Source: Mesorhizobium sp. SARCC-RB16n (GTDB lineage Bacteria; Pseudomonadota; Alphaproteobacteria; Rhizobiales; Rhizobiaceae). Taken from it: a stretch of 64,000 bases of DNA. A model generated the notes under the pieces. The model was not told where the DNA came from. It did not search any database and saw nothing but the letters and a program-made list of their open reading frames with translations. The stretch spans positions 211,551 through 275,550 of the forward strand of contig NZ_ML703263.1 in the NCBI RefSeq assembly GCF_008520305.1, given 5' to 3'. Each line of letters starts with the position of its first letter. Positions within the stretch are counted from its first letter, which is position 1. The translations under genes and the position numbers were made by a program. Positions 10,806 to 20,479 of this stretch are shown piece by piece.

Positions 10806-10918
10806 GATTTCCTCCCAGTAGACCATATCGGAAGCCGGCCAACCGGCATCCTCACAAGCATCCAGACAACTCTTCCCAGCTTGGACGCTCGATTCAAACA
10901 GACACCAGACTAAGGCAT

Positions 10919-10956
10919 CTGTCAATAATTAAATCACTCTTATTTATTATTGACAG
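10919..10956. promoter_or_regulatory. Divergent operator/promoter with perfect inverted repeat
   Basis: CTGTCAATAAT at 10919-10929 is the exact reverse complement of ATTATTGACAG at 10946-10956, with a 16-base AT-rich spacer. Each arm contains TTGACA, one on each strand (10950-10955 plus; 10925-10920 minus), correctly oriented as -35 boxes for frcR and frcB respectively; the -10 hexamers are weak. A dimeric regulator bound here would cover both promoters. The ROK protein encoded next door is the obvious candidate; its operator has not been tested here. Confidence 0.7.
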
Positions 10957-11017
10957 CCTTGCATGCTTCACTCATTCTTGCCCAAAAGCATTGCGGGGAA
11001 ACGACGGGAGGAACAGG

Positions 11018-12244
11018 GTGGAGACCGCCACTGCGAGGCATGGTTCGCCCGAAGCGAATGAGAGCCTTATTCACCGCGGCACCAACCAGAGCGGCATGCG
11101 CGACCACAATGAGCGCCTGGTGCTTTCGCTGGTGCGCCAGCACGGCAGTCTGGCGAAGTCCGACATCGCCCGCATGACCGGACTTTCGGCGCAGACGGTT
11201 TCGGTCATCATGCGCGAACTTGAGGACGAAAGCCTGCTCGTGCGCCAGGCGCCGTTGCGCGGCAAGATCGGCCAGCCGTCGATCCCCATGGCGCTCAACC
11301 CCGAAGGCGCCTTCTTCATTGGCCTCAAGATCGGCCGCCGCAGCGCCGAACTCGTGCTGATCGATTTTCTCGGGCACGTGCGCGCCATGCTGCAGCACTC
11401 CTACCGCTACCCTGCCCCACGCGAGACAGTCGAGTTCGTAACGGCAGGCATGAAGACGATGCGCGGGGAGCTGACACCGGCGCAGGACAAGCGCATTGCC
11501 GGGCTCGGCATCGCCATGCCGTTCGAACTCTGGAACTGGGCCGACACCGCCGGCGCGCCGCGCGACGTTATGGACGAGTGGCGCCACCGCGATATCCGGG
11601 CCGACATTCAGACGCAGTGCGATTTTCCGGTCTATCTGCAGAACGATGCCACCTCCGCCTGCGGTGCCGAACTTGTCTTCGGCCAGACGGGCGCGGCGCG
11701 GGATTTCGTCTATTTCTACATCGGCGCCTTTGCCGGCGGCGGCATCGTGCTCAACGGCCGACTTTTCGGCGGACCGACCGGCAATGCCGGCGCGCTCGGC
11801 TCCATGCCGGTGCCGGGGCCGGATGGAAAACCGGCCCAGCTGATCGACGTGGCCTCAATCGCCATGCTCGAAAAGACACTCAATGCGCGTGGCGTCGAGG
11901 CCTCGTATCTGTGGACCTCCCCCGAGGATTGGGGGGAGATCGGCGCCGAGCTCGACGAGTGGATCGCCAGCGCCTCGCGGGCGCTCGCTTACGCCATCGT
12001 TGCGGCGTCCTCGGTCATCGATTTCGAGGCCGCGGTGATCGACGGCTGGATGCCGAAGGCCGTCCGGCACAGGCTGGTCGAGGCGGTCGTCACGGCAATC
12101 GGCGCGATCGACGGCGAAGGCCTGAAACTTCCGGCCGTCCGCGAGGGAAGCGTGGGCATCCATGCCCGGGCGCTCGGCGGTGCCAGCCTGCCGCTTTCCG
12201 AACGCTTCCTGATCGGTTCGACGACGATTTCCAGGAGCGCCTGA
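11018..12244 (+). CDS. ROK-family transcriptional regulator of the fructose unit
   Basis: The 408-residue protein has an N-terminal winged helix-turn-helix (about residues 30-75, KSDIARMTGLSAQTVSVIMRELE) followed by a ROK/sugar-kinase-like domain with YLQNDATSACGAEL. The usual ROK zinc-binding cluster of three cysteines after the GHM-like segment is absent: the matching region reads GALGSMPVPGPDGKPAQ. It should sense a sugar or sugar phosphate and control the divergent frcBCA and its own operon. I chose the GTG at 11018 because GGGAGGA lies 5 bases upstream; an in-frame TTG at 10991 lacks a site. It abuts the mutarotase gene with no gap. Functionally it resembles the FrcR-type repressor of rhizobia. 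Confidence 0.85.
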   Translation: METATARHGSPEANESLIHRGTNQSGMRDHNERLVLSLVRQHGSLAKSDIARMTGLSAQTVSVIMRELEDESLLVRQAPLRGKIGQPSIPMALNPEGAFFIGLKIGRRSAELVLIDFLGHVRAMLQHSYRYPAPRETVEFVTAGMKTMRGELTPAQDKRIAGLGIAMPFELWNWADTAGAPRDVMDEWRHRDIRADIQTQCDFPVYLQNDATSACGAELVFGQTGAARDFVYFYIGAFAGGGIVLNGRLFGGPTGNAGALGSMPVPGPDGKPAQLIDVASIAMLEKTLNARGVEASYLWTSPEDWGEIGAELDEWIASASRALAYAIVAASSVIDFEAAVIDGWMPKAVRHRLVEAVVTAIGAIDGEGLKLPAVREGSVGIHARALGGASLPLSERFLIGSTTISRSA

Positions 12245-12691
12245 ATGCTGATCGGGATTCCGGCGCTGCTTGGTCCGGAGCTTCTGGCGACATTGCGCGC
12301 CATGGGCCATGGTGACGAGATTGCCCTGGTCGACGGGAACTATCCCGCGCAGGACCAGGCAAAACGCCTCATCCGGGCCGACGGCCATGCCCTCATTCCC
12401 GTACTCGACGCGGTACTGACGCTGCTTCCGGTCGACGATGTCGTCCCGGAAGCGCTGTTTCGCGCCTCGGTGAAAGGCGATCCGTCGCTTGCCGACCCTG
12501 TCCACCGTGAAATGGAGGCGATCTGCGCCAAACGCGCGCCGGGCCGCAAGGTGGTTGCGCTGGCCGGCGCCGACTTCTATGCACGGGTCAAATCGGCGCA
12601 TGCCATCGTCGCGACAAGCGAGCCGCGGCTTTACGCCAACATCATTATCCGCAAGGGCGTGATCTATCCGCCGGAGACCAAGAAGCCATGA
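12245..12691 (+). CDS. RbsD/FucU-family sugar mutarotase
   Basis: The 148-residue protein belongs to the RbsD/FucU family, which catalyses anomer or pyranose-furanose interconversion of free sugars in the cytoplasm. Visible family features are the N-terminal GPELLATLRAMGHGDEI with the active-site His22 and Asp24, and the C-terminal YANIIIRKGV. Its ATG follows directly on the stop of the ROK gene, and its own stop overlaps the kinase start by four bases (ATGA), so the three proteins are translationally linked. Sitting between a fructose regulator and a fructokinase, it probably prepares the imported sugar anomer for phosphorylation; the exact sugar is inference. Confidence 0.85.
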   Translation: MLIGIPALLGPELLATLRAMGHGDEIALVDGNYPAQDQAKRLIRADGHALIPVLDAVLTLLPVDDVVPEALFRASVKGDPSLADPVHREMEAICAKRAPGRKVVALAGADFYARVKSAHAIVATSEPRLYANIIIRKGVIYPPETKKP

Positions 12692-13611
12692 TCCTCTGTT
12701 GCGGCGAAGCCCTGATCGACATGCTGCCGCGCACCACCACGCAGGGTGAGCCGGCCTTTGCTCCCTATGTCGGCGGCGCGGTCTTCAACACGGCGATCGC
12801 ACTCGGCCGGCTCGGCGCGCCGGCCGGCTTCTTCTCGGGCCTGTCGTCGGACCTGTTCGGCGGTCAGTTCCGGGACGCGCTGGGGGCCAGCAAGGTCAGT
12901 TCAACCTATGCCCACACCTCGCCCCGACCGACGACACTGGCTTTCGTGCGGCTGAACAACGGCCAGGCGACCTACACCTTCTATGACGAGAACACGGCCG
13001 GGCGCATGCTGACCATCGAGGACCTGCCGCAACTCGGCGGCGAGATCGAGGCGATGCTGTTCGGCGCCATCAGCCTGATCTCGGAGCCGGCCGGCTCGGC
13101 CTATGAGGAATTCATGCGGCGCGAGCATGAGGCCCGCGTAATGATGCTCGATCCCAACATCCGGCCGAACTTTATCCCCGACAAGGCCAAGCATCTCAGG
13201 CGCATCCGGGAAATGATGGCCATGGCCGACATTGTCAAACTGTCGGACGAAGACCTCCACTGGTTTGGCGAAGCCGGTGCGCACGAGGATGTCGTGCGCA
13301 ATTGGCTCGACCGAGGCCCGAAGCTGATCGTCGTCACGCATGGCAGCGAAGGTGCCGTTGGCTACAGCAAGCAGCACCGTGTCACCGTCATGCCGGAGAC
13401 GGTGACGGTGGTGGACACCGTCGGCGCCGGCGACACGTTCAACGCCGGCATCCTTGCCTCTCTGCATGACCAGGGCCTGCTGACGAAAGCGGCGATTTCC
13501 GGCCTGTCCGAAGACGCAATCCGCAAGGCATTGGCGCTCGGCGCCAAGGCGGCCGCGGTGACGGTATCACGAGCCGGCGCCAATCCGCCCTGGCGGCACG
13601 AGATCGGCTGA
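12688..13611 (+). CDS. frk: PfkB-family fructokinase
   Basis: The 307-residue protein is a PfkB/ribokinase-fold sugar kinase, probably ATP:fructose 6-phosphotransferase. It starts MILCCGEALIDMLP, has the sugar-binding YVGGAVFNTAIALGRLG segment and the PfkB signature DTVGAGDTFNAG, whose Asp is the catalytic base. The length is normal. It overlaps the mutarotase gene by four bases and ends the regulator-mutarotase-kinase operon. With FrcBCA it completes uptake, anomerisation and phosphorylation of fructose. Sequence alone cannot exclude another ketose. Confidence 0.88.
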   Translation: MILCCGEALIDMLPRTTTQGEPAFAPYVGGAVFNTAIALGRLGAPAGFFSGLSSDLFGGQFRDALGASKVSSTYAHTSPRPTTLAFVRLNNGQATYTFYDENTAGRMLTIEDLPQLGGEIEAMLFGAISLISEPAGSAYEEFMRREHEARVMMLDPNIRPNFIPDKAKHLRRIREMMAMADIVKLSDEDLHWFGEAGAHEDVVRNWLDRGPKLIVVTHGSEGAVGYSKQHRVTVMPETVTVVDTVGAGDTFNAGILASLHDQGLLTKAAISGLSEDAIRKALALGAKAAAVTVSRAGANPPWRHEIG

Positions 13612-13687
13612 TCGGCTCTCCAGCGCGATCACTTTATGTTTCCATGCGCCGGAAAACCGCGATAAAAGTGGCCTGAATTGCGCCGCC

Positions 13688-13709
13688 AAGGCCGGATTCC
13701 CGGCTTTTT
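13688..13709 (+). terminator. Rho-independent terminator after the fructokinase operon
   Basis: GCCGG (13691-13695) and CCGGC (13700-13704) form a stem with loop ATTC, extended by A-T pairs, and are followed by TTTTT at 13705-13709. It sits 77 bases after the kinase stop, the expected place to end the operon. Confidence 0.65.
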
Positions 13710-13840
13710 GGGGCGATGCGCCGGCAAAACACGGTAACGGGCTGCGACACTTGCACCCTACGCCCGGTCCGCAGCCGGCTTTTTCAGCCGCGCCAAGTCT
13801 GGTACCAGCGGGCCGGTTATTGGCAGGTATTGAGGCCGAC

Positions 13841-14983
13841 ATGCAGTTCATCGATCTTGGCGCGCAGCGCGAACGAATCCGCGACCGGCTGAAAGCCGCG
13901 ATCGACCACGTCGTCGAGGATGGCCGCTACATCCTTGGCCCCCAGGTCGCCGAGTTCGAGAAGAAGCTCGCCGCCTATGTCGGCGTCAAGCATGTGGTTG
14001 CCTGCGCCAACGGCACCGACGCACTGCTCTTGCCCCTATTCGCCGCCGGCATCGGCCCAGGTGACGCGGTGTTCGTGCCGAGCTTCACCTTCGCTGCCAC
14101 CGCGGAAGTGGTGGCGCTGGCCAAGGCCGAACCGGTTTTCGTCGACGTTGATCCGAAAACCTACAACATCGACATCGCCAGCCTGGAGGCCGCGATCGCC
14201 GCCATCAAGAAGGAAGGCCGACTGAAGCCGAAGGCGATCATCCCTGTCGACCTGTTCGGTCTTGCCGCCGACTATGAGGCAATCATGGCTATCGCCAATC
14301 GCGAAGGCTTATTGGTGATCGAAGATGCCGCCCAGTCCATGGGTGGCTCGCTCGAAGGCAGGATGTGTGGCGCGTTCGGCCATGTCGGCTCGACCAGCTT
14401 CTATCCGGCCAAGCCGCTCGGCTGCTATGGCGACGGTGGCGCGATGTTCACCAATGACGACGCTCTGGCCGACGCGCTGCGTTCCTTCGCCTTCCACGGC
14501 AAGGGCGCGACGCAGTACGACAACATCCGCGTCGGCATCAATTCACGGCTCGACACGCTGCAGGCGGCGATCCTGATCGAGAAGCTCGCCATCCTCGAGG
14601 AAGAGATGGTGGCGCGGCAGGTGGTAGCCCAGCGCTATGCTGAAGGCCTCGGCGACATCGTCACCGCCGCGCGCAACCTGGACGGCAGCCGCTCGGCGTG
14701 GGCGCAATACGCGATCGAGACGCCGAAACGCGACGGCCTTAAAGCGCATCTGAGCGAAAAGGGCATTCCGTCTGTCATCTATTACGTCAAGCCGCTGCAT
14801 GAGCAGATCGCCTATCGCGACTACCCGCGCACGCCGACTGGCCTTGCCGTCTCGGAGGACCTGCCGAAACGCATCCTGTGCCTGCCGATGCATCCCTATC
14901 TCAGCGAGGCCGACCAGGACCGGATCATCGAAACGATCCGCAACTATATCGGCTCGAACTCGGCGCAGGCCGCGGCCGAATAG
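13841..14983 (+). CDS. DegT/DnrJ/EryC1/StrS-family sugar aminotransferase
   Basis: This is a PLP-dependent aminotransferase acting on a keto-nucleotide sugar, as in WbpE/WlbC-type amino-sugar synthesis for surface glycans. The 380-residue protein has the family layout: CANGTDALLLPL, VPSFTFAATAEVV, IEDAAQSMGG (Asp162, Gln165) and the cofactor Lys191 in TSFYPAKPLGCYGDGGA. The frame is open upstream to 13751, but the ATG at 13841 gives the standard N-terminus MQFIDLGAQR and has GAGG 7 bases before it. It stands alone between a terminator and the convergent polysaccharide gene at 15055, and is the first gene of the surface-glycan region. The amino sugar made is not determinable from sequence. Confidence 0.88.
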   Translation: MQFIDLGAQRERIRDRLKAAIDHVVEDGRYILGPQVAEFEKKLAAYVGVKHVVACANGTDALLLPLFAAGIGPGDAVFVPSFTFAATAEVVALAKAEPVFVDVDPKTYNIDIASLEAAIAAIKKEGRLKPKAIIPVDLFGLAADYEAIMAIANREGLLVIEDAAQSMGGSLEGRMCGAFGHVGSTSFYPAKPLGCYGDGGAMFTNDDALADALRSFAFHGKGATQYDNIRVGINSRLDTLQAAILIEKLAILEEEMVARQVVAQRYAEGLGDIVTAARNLDGSRSAWAQYAIETPKRDGLKAHLSEKGIPSVIYYVKPLHEQIAYRDYPRTPTGLAVSEDLPKRILCLPMHPYLSEADQDRIIETIRNYIGSNSAQAAAE

Positions 14984-15054
14984 GCGTCGGATACCAGAAG
15001 GCCGACACCTCGTCGGCACAGGGCGGCGAGGCGCAGGCCGTGCGCTTCGCGCAG

Positions 15055-16317
15055 TTATTTTGATAAAGTCCCTGCGCGTCTTGCGATCCGATCTTCCATT
15101 CCCGTCCGGGTCACGGAAGGGCACTGCAATATGCAGATGCCCCCTGTGAACACCAAAGTGCCCAGAACCCAAGACAACCAGATCCGATGGTCGACCGACA
15201 GTTCGACAACAGCTATGATCAGGTAGCTGCTGGCTATGAAATGGCAGGGGCCGCTCAAACCGCCGATCATTCTTATGATCGCACCCAGGAGCACCCCATA
15301 CACAATGATGCCCAGCGCTCCCAGTTCATACCACAAATCGAATACGATATTGTGTGCGCTTGGGAGATCCACCTGCGCATAATATGTGGGATTCGCCACG
15401 ATCCCGACCGCGTTTCTCGTCGTATTGGCGCCATGGCCGAGAAGCGGCTGGTCCGCAATGTGGGGCGAGATCATCTGCCAAAGATCAAGGCGCGCGGCGA
15501 ACGTTCCTGGATAGAAAGCCAGCAATCCGGTTGTTTTGAGGTAGGCGAACAGCGGCGAGACTACGAAGGGGGCGATCAGGGCAAAAGACAAATAGACGGC
15601 GAAGAATCCGACCAGGGCGTGTTGGCGGTATTTCGCGGGCATGACAAAAATCGCCGCTACGAAGACAATCGCCAGATTGACGCCGGTCGATTGGCCGTAG
15701 AGCAATGTCAGCACGGCAAAGAGAGCCGCAAGCCCCTTCCAGACCAGCCTCGGCTGGGCAAGAAATATGACGGCAAAAAAAGCCCCGTAGACCGTGATCT
15801 TGTGGAGGGTGAAAACATTCCCCACAAATCTTGGATCTTCGGTCAAAAACGCAAAATACAGTTCCCAACCCATCACCGACACCAGGCCAATCAGTATGCC
15901 GACCAATGAGACCCGCGCGAGCCGGTCGCGCTGGGCACTCGGAAGCGCCAGAATGCACTCAAACAGCAGGATGGCGGCGACCGAGTAGCCAAACAGGTCC
16001 CTCGCCGCCATGAGAGAGCGGCTCGCGTTGACCGACCACAGGGCGCTGGACAGGACAAAGCCGGACAAGAGAGCGAGAGTGACGGCGAGGACTGTCGTTG
16101 CCCTGCCAAAGCGTGCACCCTTCGTCAAAAGGGCAAGAGCGCCCATGACAGCCGCGACAAGTGCCAGGGCCGTCGGAGACATTTCGATGAAGACGAAAAG
16201 GGCGGGAGAGAGGGCGAAGAGGCCCAGCAACATCCTAAGGACTATTTCGTCACGACTGCTGGTCCATACCGGAAATCCGCCCAAAATGACGGCATGGCAT
16301 TTCTGAAAAAAGAACAT
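15055..16317 (-). CDS. O-antigen ligase/polymerase-family membrane protein
   Basis: The 420-residue protein is almost entirely hydrophobic, with about ten predicted membrane helices and one longer periplasmic loop containing the RLDLWQMISPHI..PLLGHGANTT stretch, the hallmark of the Wzy_C/O-antigen ligase superfamily (WaaL, Wzy, ExoQ). It either joins or polymerises surface glycan on the periplasmic side. It lies 54 bases downstream of cysQ on the same strand, so it is probably the last gene of the cysD-cysNC-cysQ unit. The ATG at 16317 has no clear ribosome site; an alternative ATG is at 16233. Specific role, ligase or polymerase, is undecided. Confidence 0.75.
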   Translation of the reverse strand: MFFFQKCHAVILGGFPVWTSSRDEIVLRMLLGLFALSPALFVFIEMSPTALALVAAVMGALALLTKGARFGRATTVLAVTLALLSGFVLSSALWSVNASRSLMAARDLFGYSVAAILLFECILALPSAQRDRLARVSLVGILIGLVSVMGWELYFAFLTEDPRFVGNVFTLHKITVYGAFFAVIFLAQPRLVWKGLAALFAVLTLLYGQSTGVNLAIVFVAAIFVMPAKYRQHALVGFFAVYLSFALIAPFVVSPLFAYLKTTGLLAFYPGTFAARLDLWQMISPHIADQPLLGHGANTTRNAVGIVANPTYYAQVDLPSAHNIVFDLWYELGALGIIVYGVLLGAIIRMIGGLSGPCHFIASSYLIIAVVELSVDHRIWLSWVLGTLVFTGGICILQCPSVTRTGMEDRIARRAGTLSK

Positions 16318-16371
16318 TCAACTACCGACTCAGGGAACGCCGGTACAGGATAGGTCATTGGCGGAGGCGCC

Positions 16372-17205
16372 TCAACGTTCGATACGTCCTCCGGTTGCAA
16401 CTCTGCCGCTGGCGATGAAATGCGGATTGGCGAAGTCCTCGTCATCGGCCTGGTTGCGCTTGCCATAGGTCAAGGGCTTTCCGTCCAGCGTGCGCGTCGT
16501 GCCGCCGGCGGCGCGCAGCACCGCGTCACCCGCCGCGGTGTCCCATTCCATGGTGCGACCGAAGCGCGGATAGACATCCGCCTCGCCATTGGCGAGGAGG
16601 CAGAATTTCAGCGACGAACCGACCGAGACGATCTCGGCGGCACCAAGGTCGCGAATATAGGCTTCGGTTTCCGGTGTGTTGTGCGAGCGGCTGGCAACCA
16701 CGGCCAGCGGCGTCACGGCCGTTCTCACCGAAATCTGCCGGCGAGAAACGATCCGGTAGCCGCCATCGACTTCGAGGGCTTCCGCCCTGCCCGGCAGACC
16801 GGAAAAGAAGCGGCCGCTGCATGGCGCGAAGACGACGCCGACTTCCGGCACGCCATGGCGGACAAGCGCGATGTTGACGGTGAAGTCGGTGCGCCGGTTG
16901 ACGAATTCCTTGGTGCCGTCCAGCGGATCAATGAGGAAGAACACCTCACCAAGTTCGCCCGGCATGACGCCGGCCGCCGCTTCCTCCTCGGCCACGCAGG
17001 GAATGTCGGGGAATTCCGTGCGCAGGCCGGCGAGAATGATCTTCTCGCTCTCGCGGTCCGCCTCGGTCACCGGCGAGGAATCCGATTTGCGGTCGACCGC
17101 GCAGCCGGCGTGGAACACACGCATGACCTCGCTTCCGGCGGCCAGGGCCAGCCGCTCGAAGATTTCAAGCATCGAACTGTCGTCAGATGCCGCCGCCATT
17201 GTCAT
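16372..17205 (-). CDS. cysQ: 3'(2'),5'-bisphosphate nucleotidase CysQ
   Basis: CysQ hydrolyses 3'-phosphoadenosine 5'-phosphate (PAP), the inhibitory by-product of PAPS-dependent sulfotransferases or PAPS reductase. The 277-residue protein has the inositol-monophosphatase-family motifs [23 protein letters not shown] and [10 protein letters not shown], which bind the metals. I place the start at the ATG at 17205, preceded by GAGGA; a GTG at 17226 is possible. The start lies inside the 3' end of cysNC (overlap of 23 bases), indicating translational coupling with PAPS synthesis. It is followed by the O-antigen ligase-like gene. Confidence 0.93.
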   Translation of the reverse strand: MTMAAASDDSSMLEIFERLALAAGSEVMRVFHAGCAVDRKSDSSPVTEADRESEKIILAGLRTEFPDIPCVAEEEAAAGVMPGELGEVFFLIDPLDGTKEFVNRRTDFTVNIALVRHGVPEVGVVFAPCSGRFFSGLPGRAEALEVDGGYRIVSRRQISVRTAVTPLAVVASRSHNTPETEAYIRDLGAAEIVSVGSSLKFCLLANGEADVYPRFGRTMEWDTAAGDAVLRAAGGTTRTLDGKPLTYGKRNQADDEDFANPHFIASGRVATGGRIER

Positions 17206-19120
17206 ATTGGTCCTCGGCAATGTCACGCTCGTTCAGCCAGTGTTCCAGGGCATCTACCATCTCTTCAGCCGACTTGCCGAGCGTCTCCAGATGGATCTCC
17301 GGTTTCTCCGGTGCTTCGTAAGGAGAATCGACACCGGTGAAATTCTTGATCTCGCCATTCAGCGCGCGGGCATAAAGACCCTTCGGATCACGCCTGGCGC
17401 ATTCCTCGAAAGGCGTATCGACAAACACCTCGATGAACTCGCCATCGGCCATCAATTCCCGGGCCATGCGCCGCTCGGCGCTGAACGGCGAAATGAAGGA
17501 AACAATGACGATCAGCCCGGCATCGGCCATCAGCTTGGCCACTTCGGCGACGCGGCGAATGTTCTCGACACGATCGGCGTCGGTGAATCCGAGGTCGCGG
17601 TTGAGCCCGTGACGAACATTGTCGCCGTCCAGGATATAGGTATGGCGGCCGGTGGCGAACAGCTTCTTCTCGAACAGGTTGGCGATGGTCGACTTACCGG
17701 AGCCCGACAGCCCCGTGAACCAGAACACGGCGGGCCGCTGGTTCTTCATGTCGGCGCGCACGCGCTTGCCGACATCGAGCGACTGCCAATGGATGTTTTC
17801 GGCGCGGCGCAGCGAGTGCACGATCATGCCGGCGCCAACCGTGGCGTTGCTGATGCGATCGATCAGGATAAAGGCGCCAGTGGTACGGTTCTCGCCAAAC
17901 GGATCGAAGGCGATCGGCGCCCGCGTTGAAATGTTGCAGATACCGACTTCGTTCATTTCAAGCGACTTGGCCGCCTCATGGGCAAAATCGTTGACATTGA
18001 TGCGATATTTCAAGTCGGTGACGGTGGCGCTGGTCTGATCGGTCTCCGTGCGCAGGATATAAGACCGGCCCGGCAGCAGCGCATGCTCGTCGAACCAGAC
18101 GATGTTGGCGGCGAACTGGTCGGCGACCTGTGGCCGTGCGGCCGGCGAAACCAGCATGTTGCCCCTGGAAACCTCGACCTCGTCGTCAAGGACGAGCGTT
18201 ATGGCCTGGCCGGCCACCGCTTGTTTGAGATCGCCGCCATAGGCGACGATGCGTTTGACATGCGAGGACTTGCCCGATTTTGCGACGACGACCTCGTCGC
18301 CTTGCGCAACGGTACCGGACGCGATGGTGCCGGCGAAGCCGCGAAAATCGAGATTGGGGCGATTGACGTACTGAACCGGAAAGCGGAACGGCAGTTCGAC
18401 AGTAGTCTCTTCGACCGAAACGGTCTCGAGGTGCTCGATCAACGTCGGGCCGGAATACCAATGCGTGTTTTCGGAGCGGGTGCTGACGTTGTCGCCGTAG
18501 CGGGCCGACATCGGAATCGGCGTGATGGTCTGGAAACCGAGATCGCGCGAGAACTGCCGGTAGTCCTCGACGATCCTGTCGAAGACCGCCTGGTCGAAAT
18601 CTACAAGATCGATCTTGTTGACCGCCAGCACGATGTGGCGGATGCCGAGCAGCGAGGCGATGATCGAATGCCGCCGGGTCTGGCGCAGCACACCCTGCCG
18701 GGCATCGATCAGCACGATCGCCAGATCGGCGGTCGAGGCACCGGTCGCCATGTTGCGTGTATATTGTTCGTGGCCGGGCGTGTCGGCGACGATGAACTTG
18801 CGCTTCGGCGTGGCGAAGAAACGGTAGGCGACGTCGATGGTGATGCCCTGCTCGCGCTCGGCCTCGAGGCCGTCAACGAGCAGCGCGAAGTCGATGTCGT
18901 CGCCTGTCGTGCCGTGCTTGCGCGAATCGCGTTCGAGCGCGGCGAGTTGGTCCTCGAAAATCTGCTTGGTGTCGGACAGCAGGCGTCCGATCAACGTCGA
19001 CTTGCCATCATCCACCGAACCGCAGGTGAGGAAGCGCAGCAGCGACTTCTTCTCCTGCGCGGCCAGATAATCGCGGACGCCGTCCGTGGGAGCGAGGCTC
19101 TTTGCCATGATGTGGCGCAT
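17183..19120 (-). CDS. cysNC: Fused sulfate adenylyltransferase subunit 1 / APS kinase (CysNC)
   Basis: This bifunctional protein forms ATP sulfurylase with CysD (GTP-driven APS synthesis) and phosphorylates APS to PAPS. Residues about 25-445 are an EF-Tu-like GTPase half with [27 protein letters not shown] and NKIDL. Residues about 450-640 are APS kinase with P-loop GLSGSGKST (Lys476), [10 protein letters not shown] and FISPFSAER. The 645-residue length fits CysNC/NodQ fusions. Its ATG at 19120 follows the cysD stop by two bases. The kinase half means that the product is PAPS, the sulfotransferase donor. No cysH, cysI or nod genes are adjacent, which fits a sulfation role beside polysaccharide genes, though it may also feed cysteine synthesis. 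Confidence 0.95.
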   Translation of the reverse strand: MRHIMAKSLAPTDGVRDYLAAQEKKSLLRFLTCGSVDDGKSTLIGRLLSDTKQIFEDQLAALERDSRKHGTTGDDIDFALLVDGLEAEREQGITIDVAYRFFATPKRKFIVADTPGHEQYTRNMATGASTADLAIVLIDARQGVLRQTRRHSIIASLLGIRHIVLAVNKIDLVDFDQAVFDRIVEDYRQFSRDLGFQTITPIPMSARYGDNVSTRSENTHWYSGPTLIEHLETVSVEETTVELPFRFPVQYVNRPNLDFRGFAGTIASGTVAQGDEVVVAKSGKSSHVKRIVAYGGDLKQAVAGQAITLVLDDEVEVSRGNMLVSPAARPQVADQFAANIVWFDEHALLPGRSYILRTETDQTSATVTDLKYRINVNDFAHEAAKSLEMNEVGICNISTRAPIAFDPFGENRTTGAFILIDRISNATVGAGMIVHSLRRAENIHWQSLDVGKRVRADMKNQRPAVFWFTGLSGSGKSTIANLFEKKLFATGRHTYILDGDNVRHGLNRDLGFTDADRVENIRRVAEVAKLMADAGLIVIVSFISPFSAERRMARELMADGEFIEVFVDTPFEECARRDPKGLYARALNGEIKNFTGVDSPYEAPEKPEIHLETLGKSAEEMVDALEHWLNERDIAEDQYDNGGGI

Positions 19121-19122
19121 GG

Positions 19123-20049
19123 TCAGAAATACCCCTCGCGCTTCTTCTTTTCCATCGAACCGGCTTCATCGCGGTCGATCAGGCGACCCTGCCGTTCGGA
19201 TGTGCGTGCCGTCAGCATCTCGCCAACAATGGCTTCGAGTGTGTCGGCGTCGGATTCGATGGCGCCGGTCAGCGGATAGCAGCCAAGCGTGCGGAACCGC
19301 ACCAACCGGTCCTCCACGACCTCGCCGGGGAGCAGCTTCATGCGATCATCGTCCTTGAGGATCAACATGCCATCGCGTTCGACAACCGGCCGCTGCTTGG
19401 CGAAATAGAGCGGTACAATCGGGATGTTTTCCTGCAGAATGTACTGCCAGATGTCGAGTTCGGTCCAGTTCGACAAGGGGAAGACGCGGATCGATTCTCC
19501 CTGAGCGACACGTGTGTTGAAAATCTTCCACATTTCGGGCCGCTGGTTCTTCGGATCCCACACATGCTGGGCATTGCGGAAAGAGAAGATGCGCTCCTTG
19601 GCGCGCGACTTTTCCTCGTCGCGACGGGCGCCGCCAAAGGCCGCATCGAAGCCATATTTGTCGAGCGCCTGGCGCAACGCCACGGTCTTCATCACATGGG
19701 TGTGGGTGTTCGAACCGTGATCGAACGGATTGATGTTGTCGCGCACGCCGTCTTCGTTGACGTGAACCAGAAGGTCGAACCCCAGCTTCTGCGCCATCTG
19801 ATCGCGAAATGCGATCATCTCGCGGAATTTCCAGGTGGTGTCGACGTGAAGAAAGGGGAATGGTGGCTTGGCCGGATAAAACGCCTTCATCGCCAGATGC
19901 ATCAGCACCGACGAGTCCTTGCCGACGGAATAGAGCATGACCGGCTTGGCGAAGGCTGCCGCGACCTCGCGGAATATGTGGATGGACTCGGCTTCAAGCC
20001 GCTGCAGATGCGTAAGCGCTGGTATCATGGACCGTGAGTGTTCTCTCAT
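19123..20049 (-). CDS. cysD: Sulfate adenylyltransferase subunit 2
   Basis: CysD is the catalytic PP-loop subunit of ATP sulfurylase, making APS from sulfate and ATP. The 308-residue product has the modified PP motif [40 protein letters not shown] and the C-terminal GCYPLTGA and KKKREGYF, all typical. I chose the ATG at 20049; the open frame extends three codons to a TTG. It is the first gene of the cysD-cysNC-cysQ-ligase unit, with two bases between it and cysNC. The promoter should lie in the 430-base gap upstream. Confidence 0.95.
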   Translation of the reverse strand: MREHSRSMIPALTHLQRLEAESIHIFREVAAAFAKPVMLYSVGKDSSVLMHLAMKAFYPAKPPFPFLHVDTTWKFREMIAFRDQMAQKLGFDLLVHVNEDGVRDNINPFDHGSNTHTHVMKTVALRQALDKYGFDAAFGGARRDEEKSRAKERIFSFRNAQHVWDPKNQRPEMWKIFNTRVAQGESIRVFPLSNWTELDIWQYILQENIPIVPLYFAKQRPVVERDGMLILKDDDRMKLLPGEVVEDRLVRFRTLGCYPLTGAIESDADTLEAIVGEMLTARTSERQGRLIDRDEAGSMEKKKREGYF

Positions 20050-20479
20050 GCCTTGCAACAGAAATCCTGCGTCATCGAGCCCTTTGCGCCCGGTTCAAGC
20101 TTCGCTTCTGGACAAAGTGTTTCGTGCGGGCGTTCTAGCAGATCGCCGCGGCGCAGAACAATGCAAGACGAGCCCGGCAGCGGTCTGTTCGAGAATGAAT
20201 TTTCCACGCCTGTGGCAAAACTCGGAAATTTCTGCTTGAAGGGCCGCCAGCCGGGAAAAGGCAGGAAAAATATTGCCTGTGGGAGCGATGCAGCAGGGCT
20301 ACTGGGCCCGACTAGGGGATTTCGGCGGCAATCGATCCGGGCGCACTATCGAAATAGCGGCCCAGCCGCTATACGCTTTTCGAGAGTGGGCAAGTGCGTG
20401 ATGGAGCATGGGCAGTTTCGAGGCGAGCACATTCGACGACGTGCCGCATAAAATTTCTCTGGAATAGCAGGTCCGAAAA
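20050..20479. other. Divergent intergenic region cysD / O-antigen ligase-like gene
   Basis: This 430-base gap separates two divergently transcribed genes and must hold both promoters. I see no convincing coding frame, no clear -35/-10 pair and no recognised operator. A weak palindrome (AGGCA and TGCCT, about 20262-20279) flanks an AT-rich core. An overlapping plus-strand frame (20038-20451) has arginine/serine-rich composition unlike a protein. Confidence 0.4.

Noticed and set aside
17183-20049. cysD-cysNC considered as nodP-nodQ of a symbiosis island
   Set aside because: NodPQ are homologous, but no nod genes, nod box or insertion sequences are visible; cysQ and O-antigen genes are the neighbours.
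20038-20451. 137-residue plus-strand frame in the cysD upstream gap
   Set aside because: It begins inside cysD antisense, is Arg/Ser-rich, and has no start signal; more likely promoter DNA.
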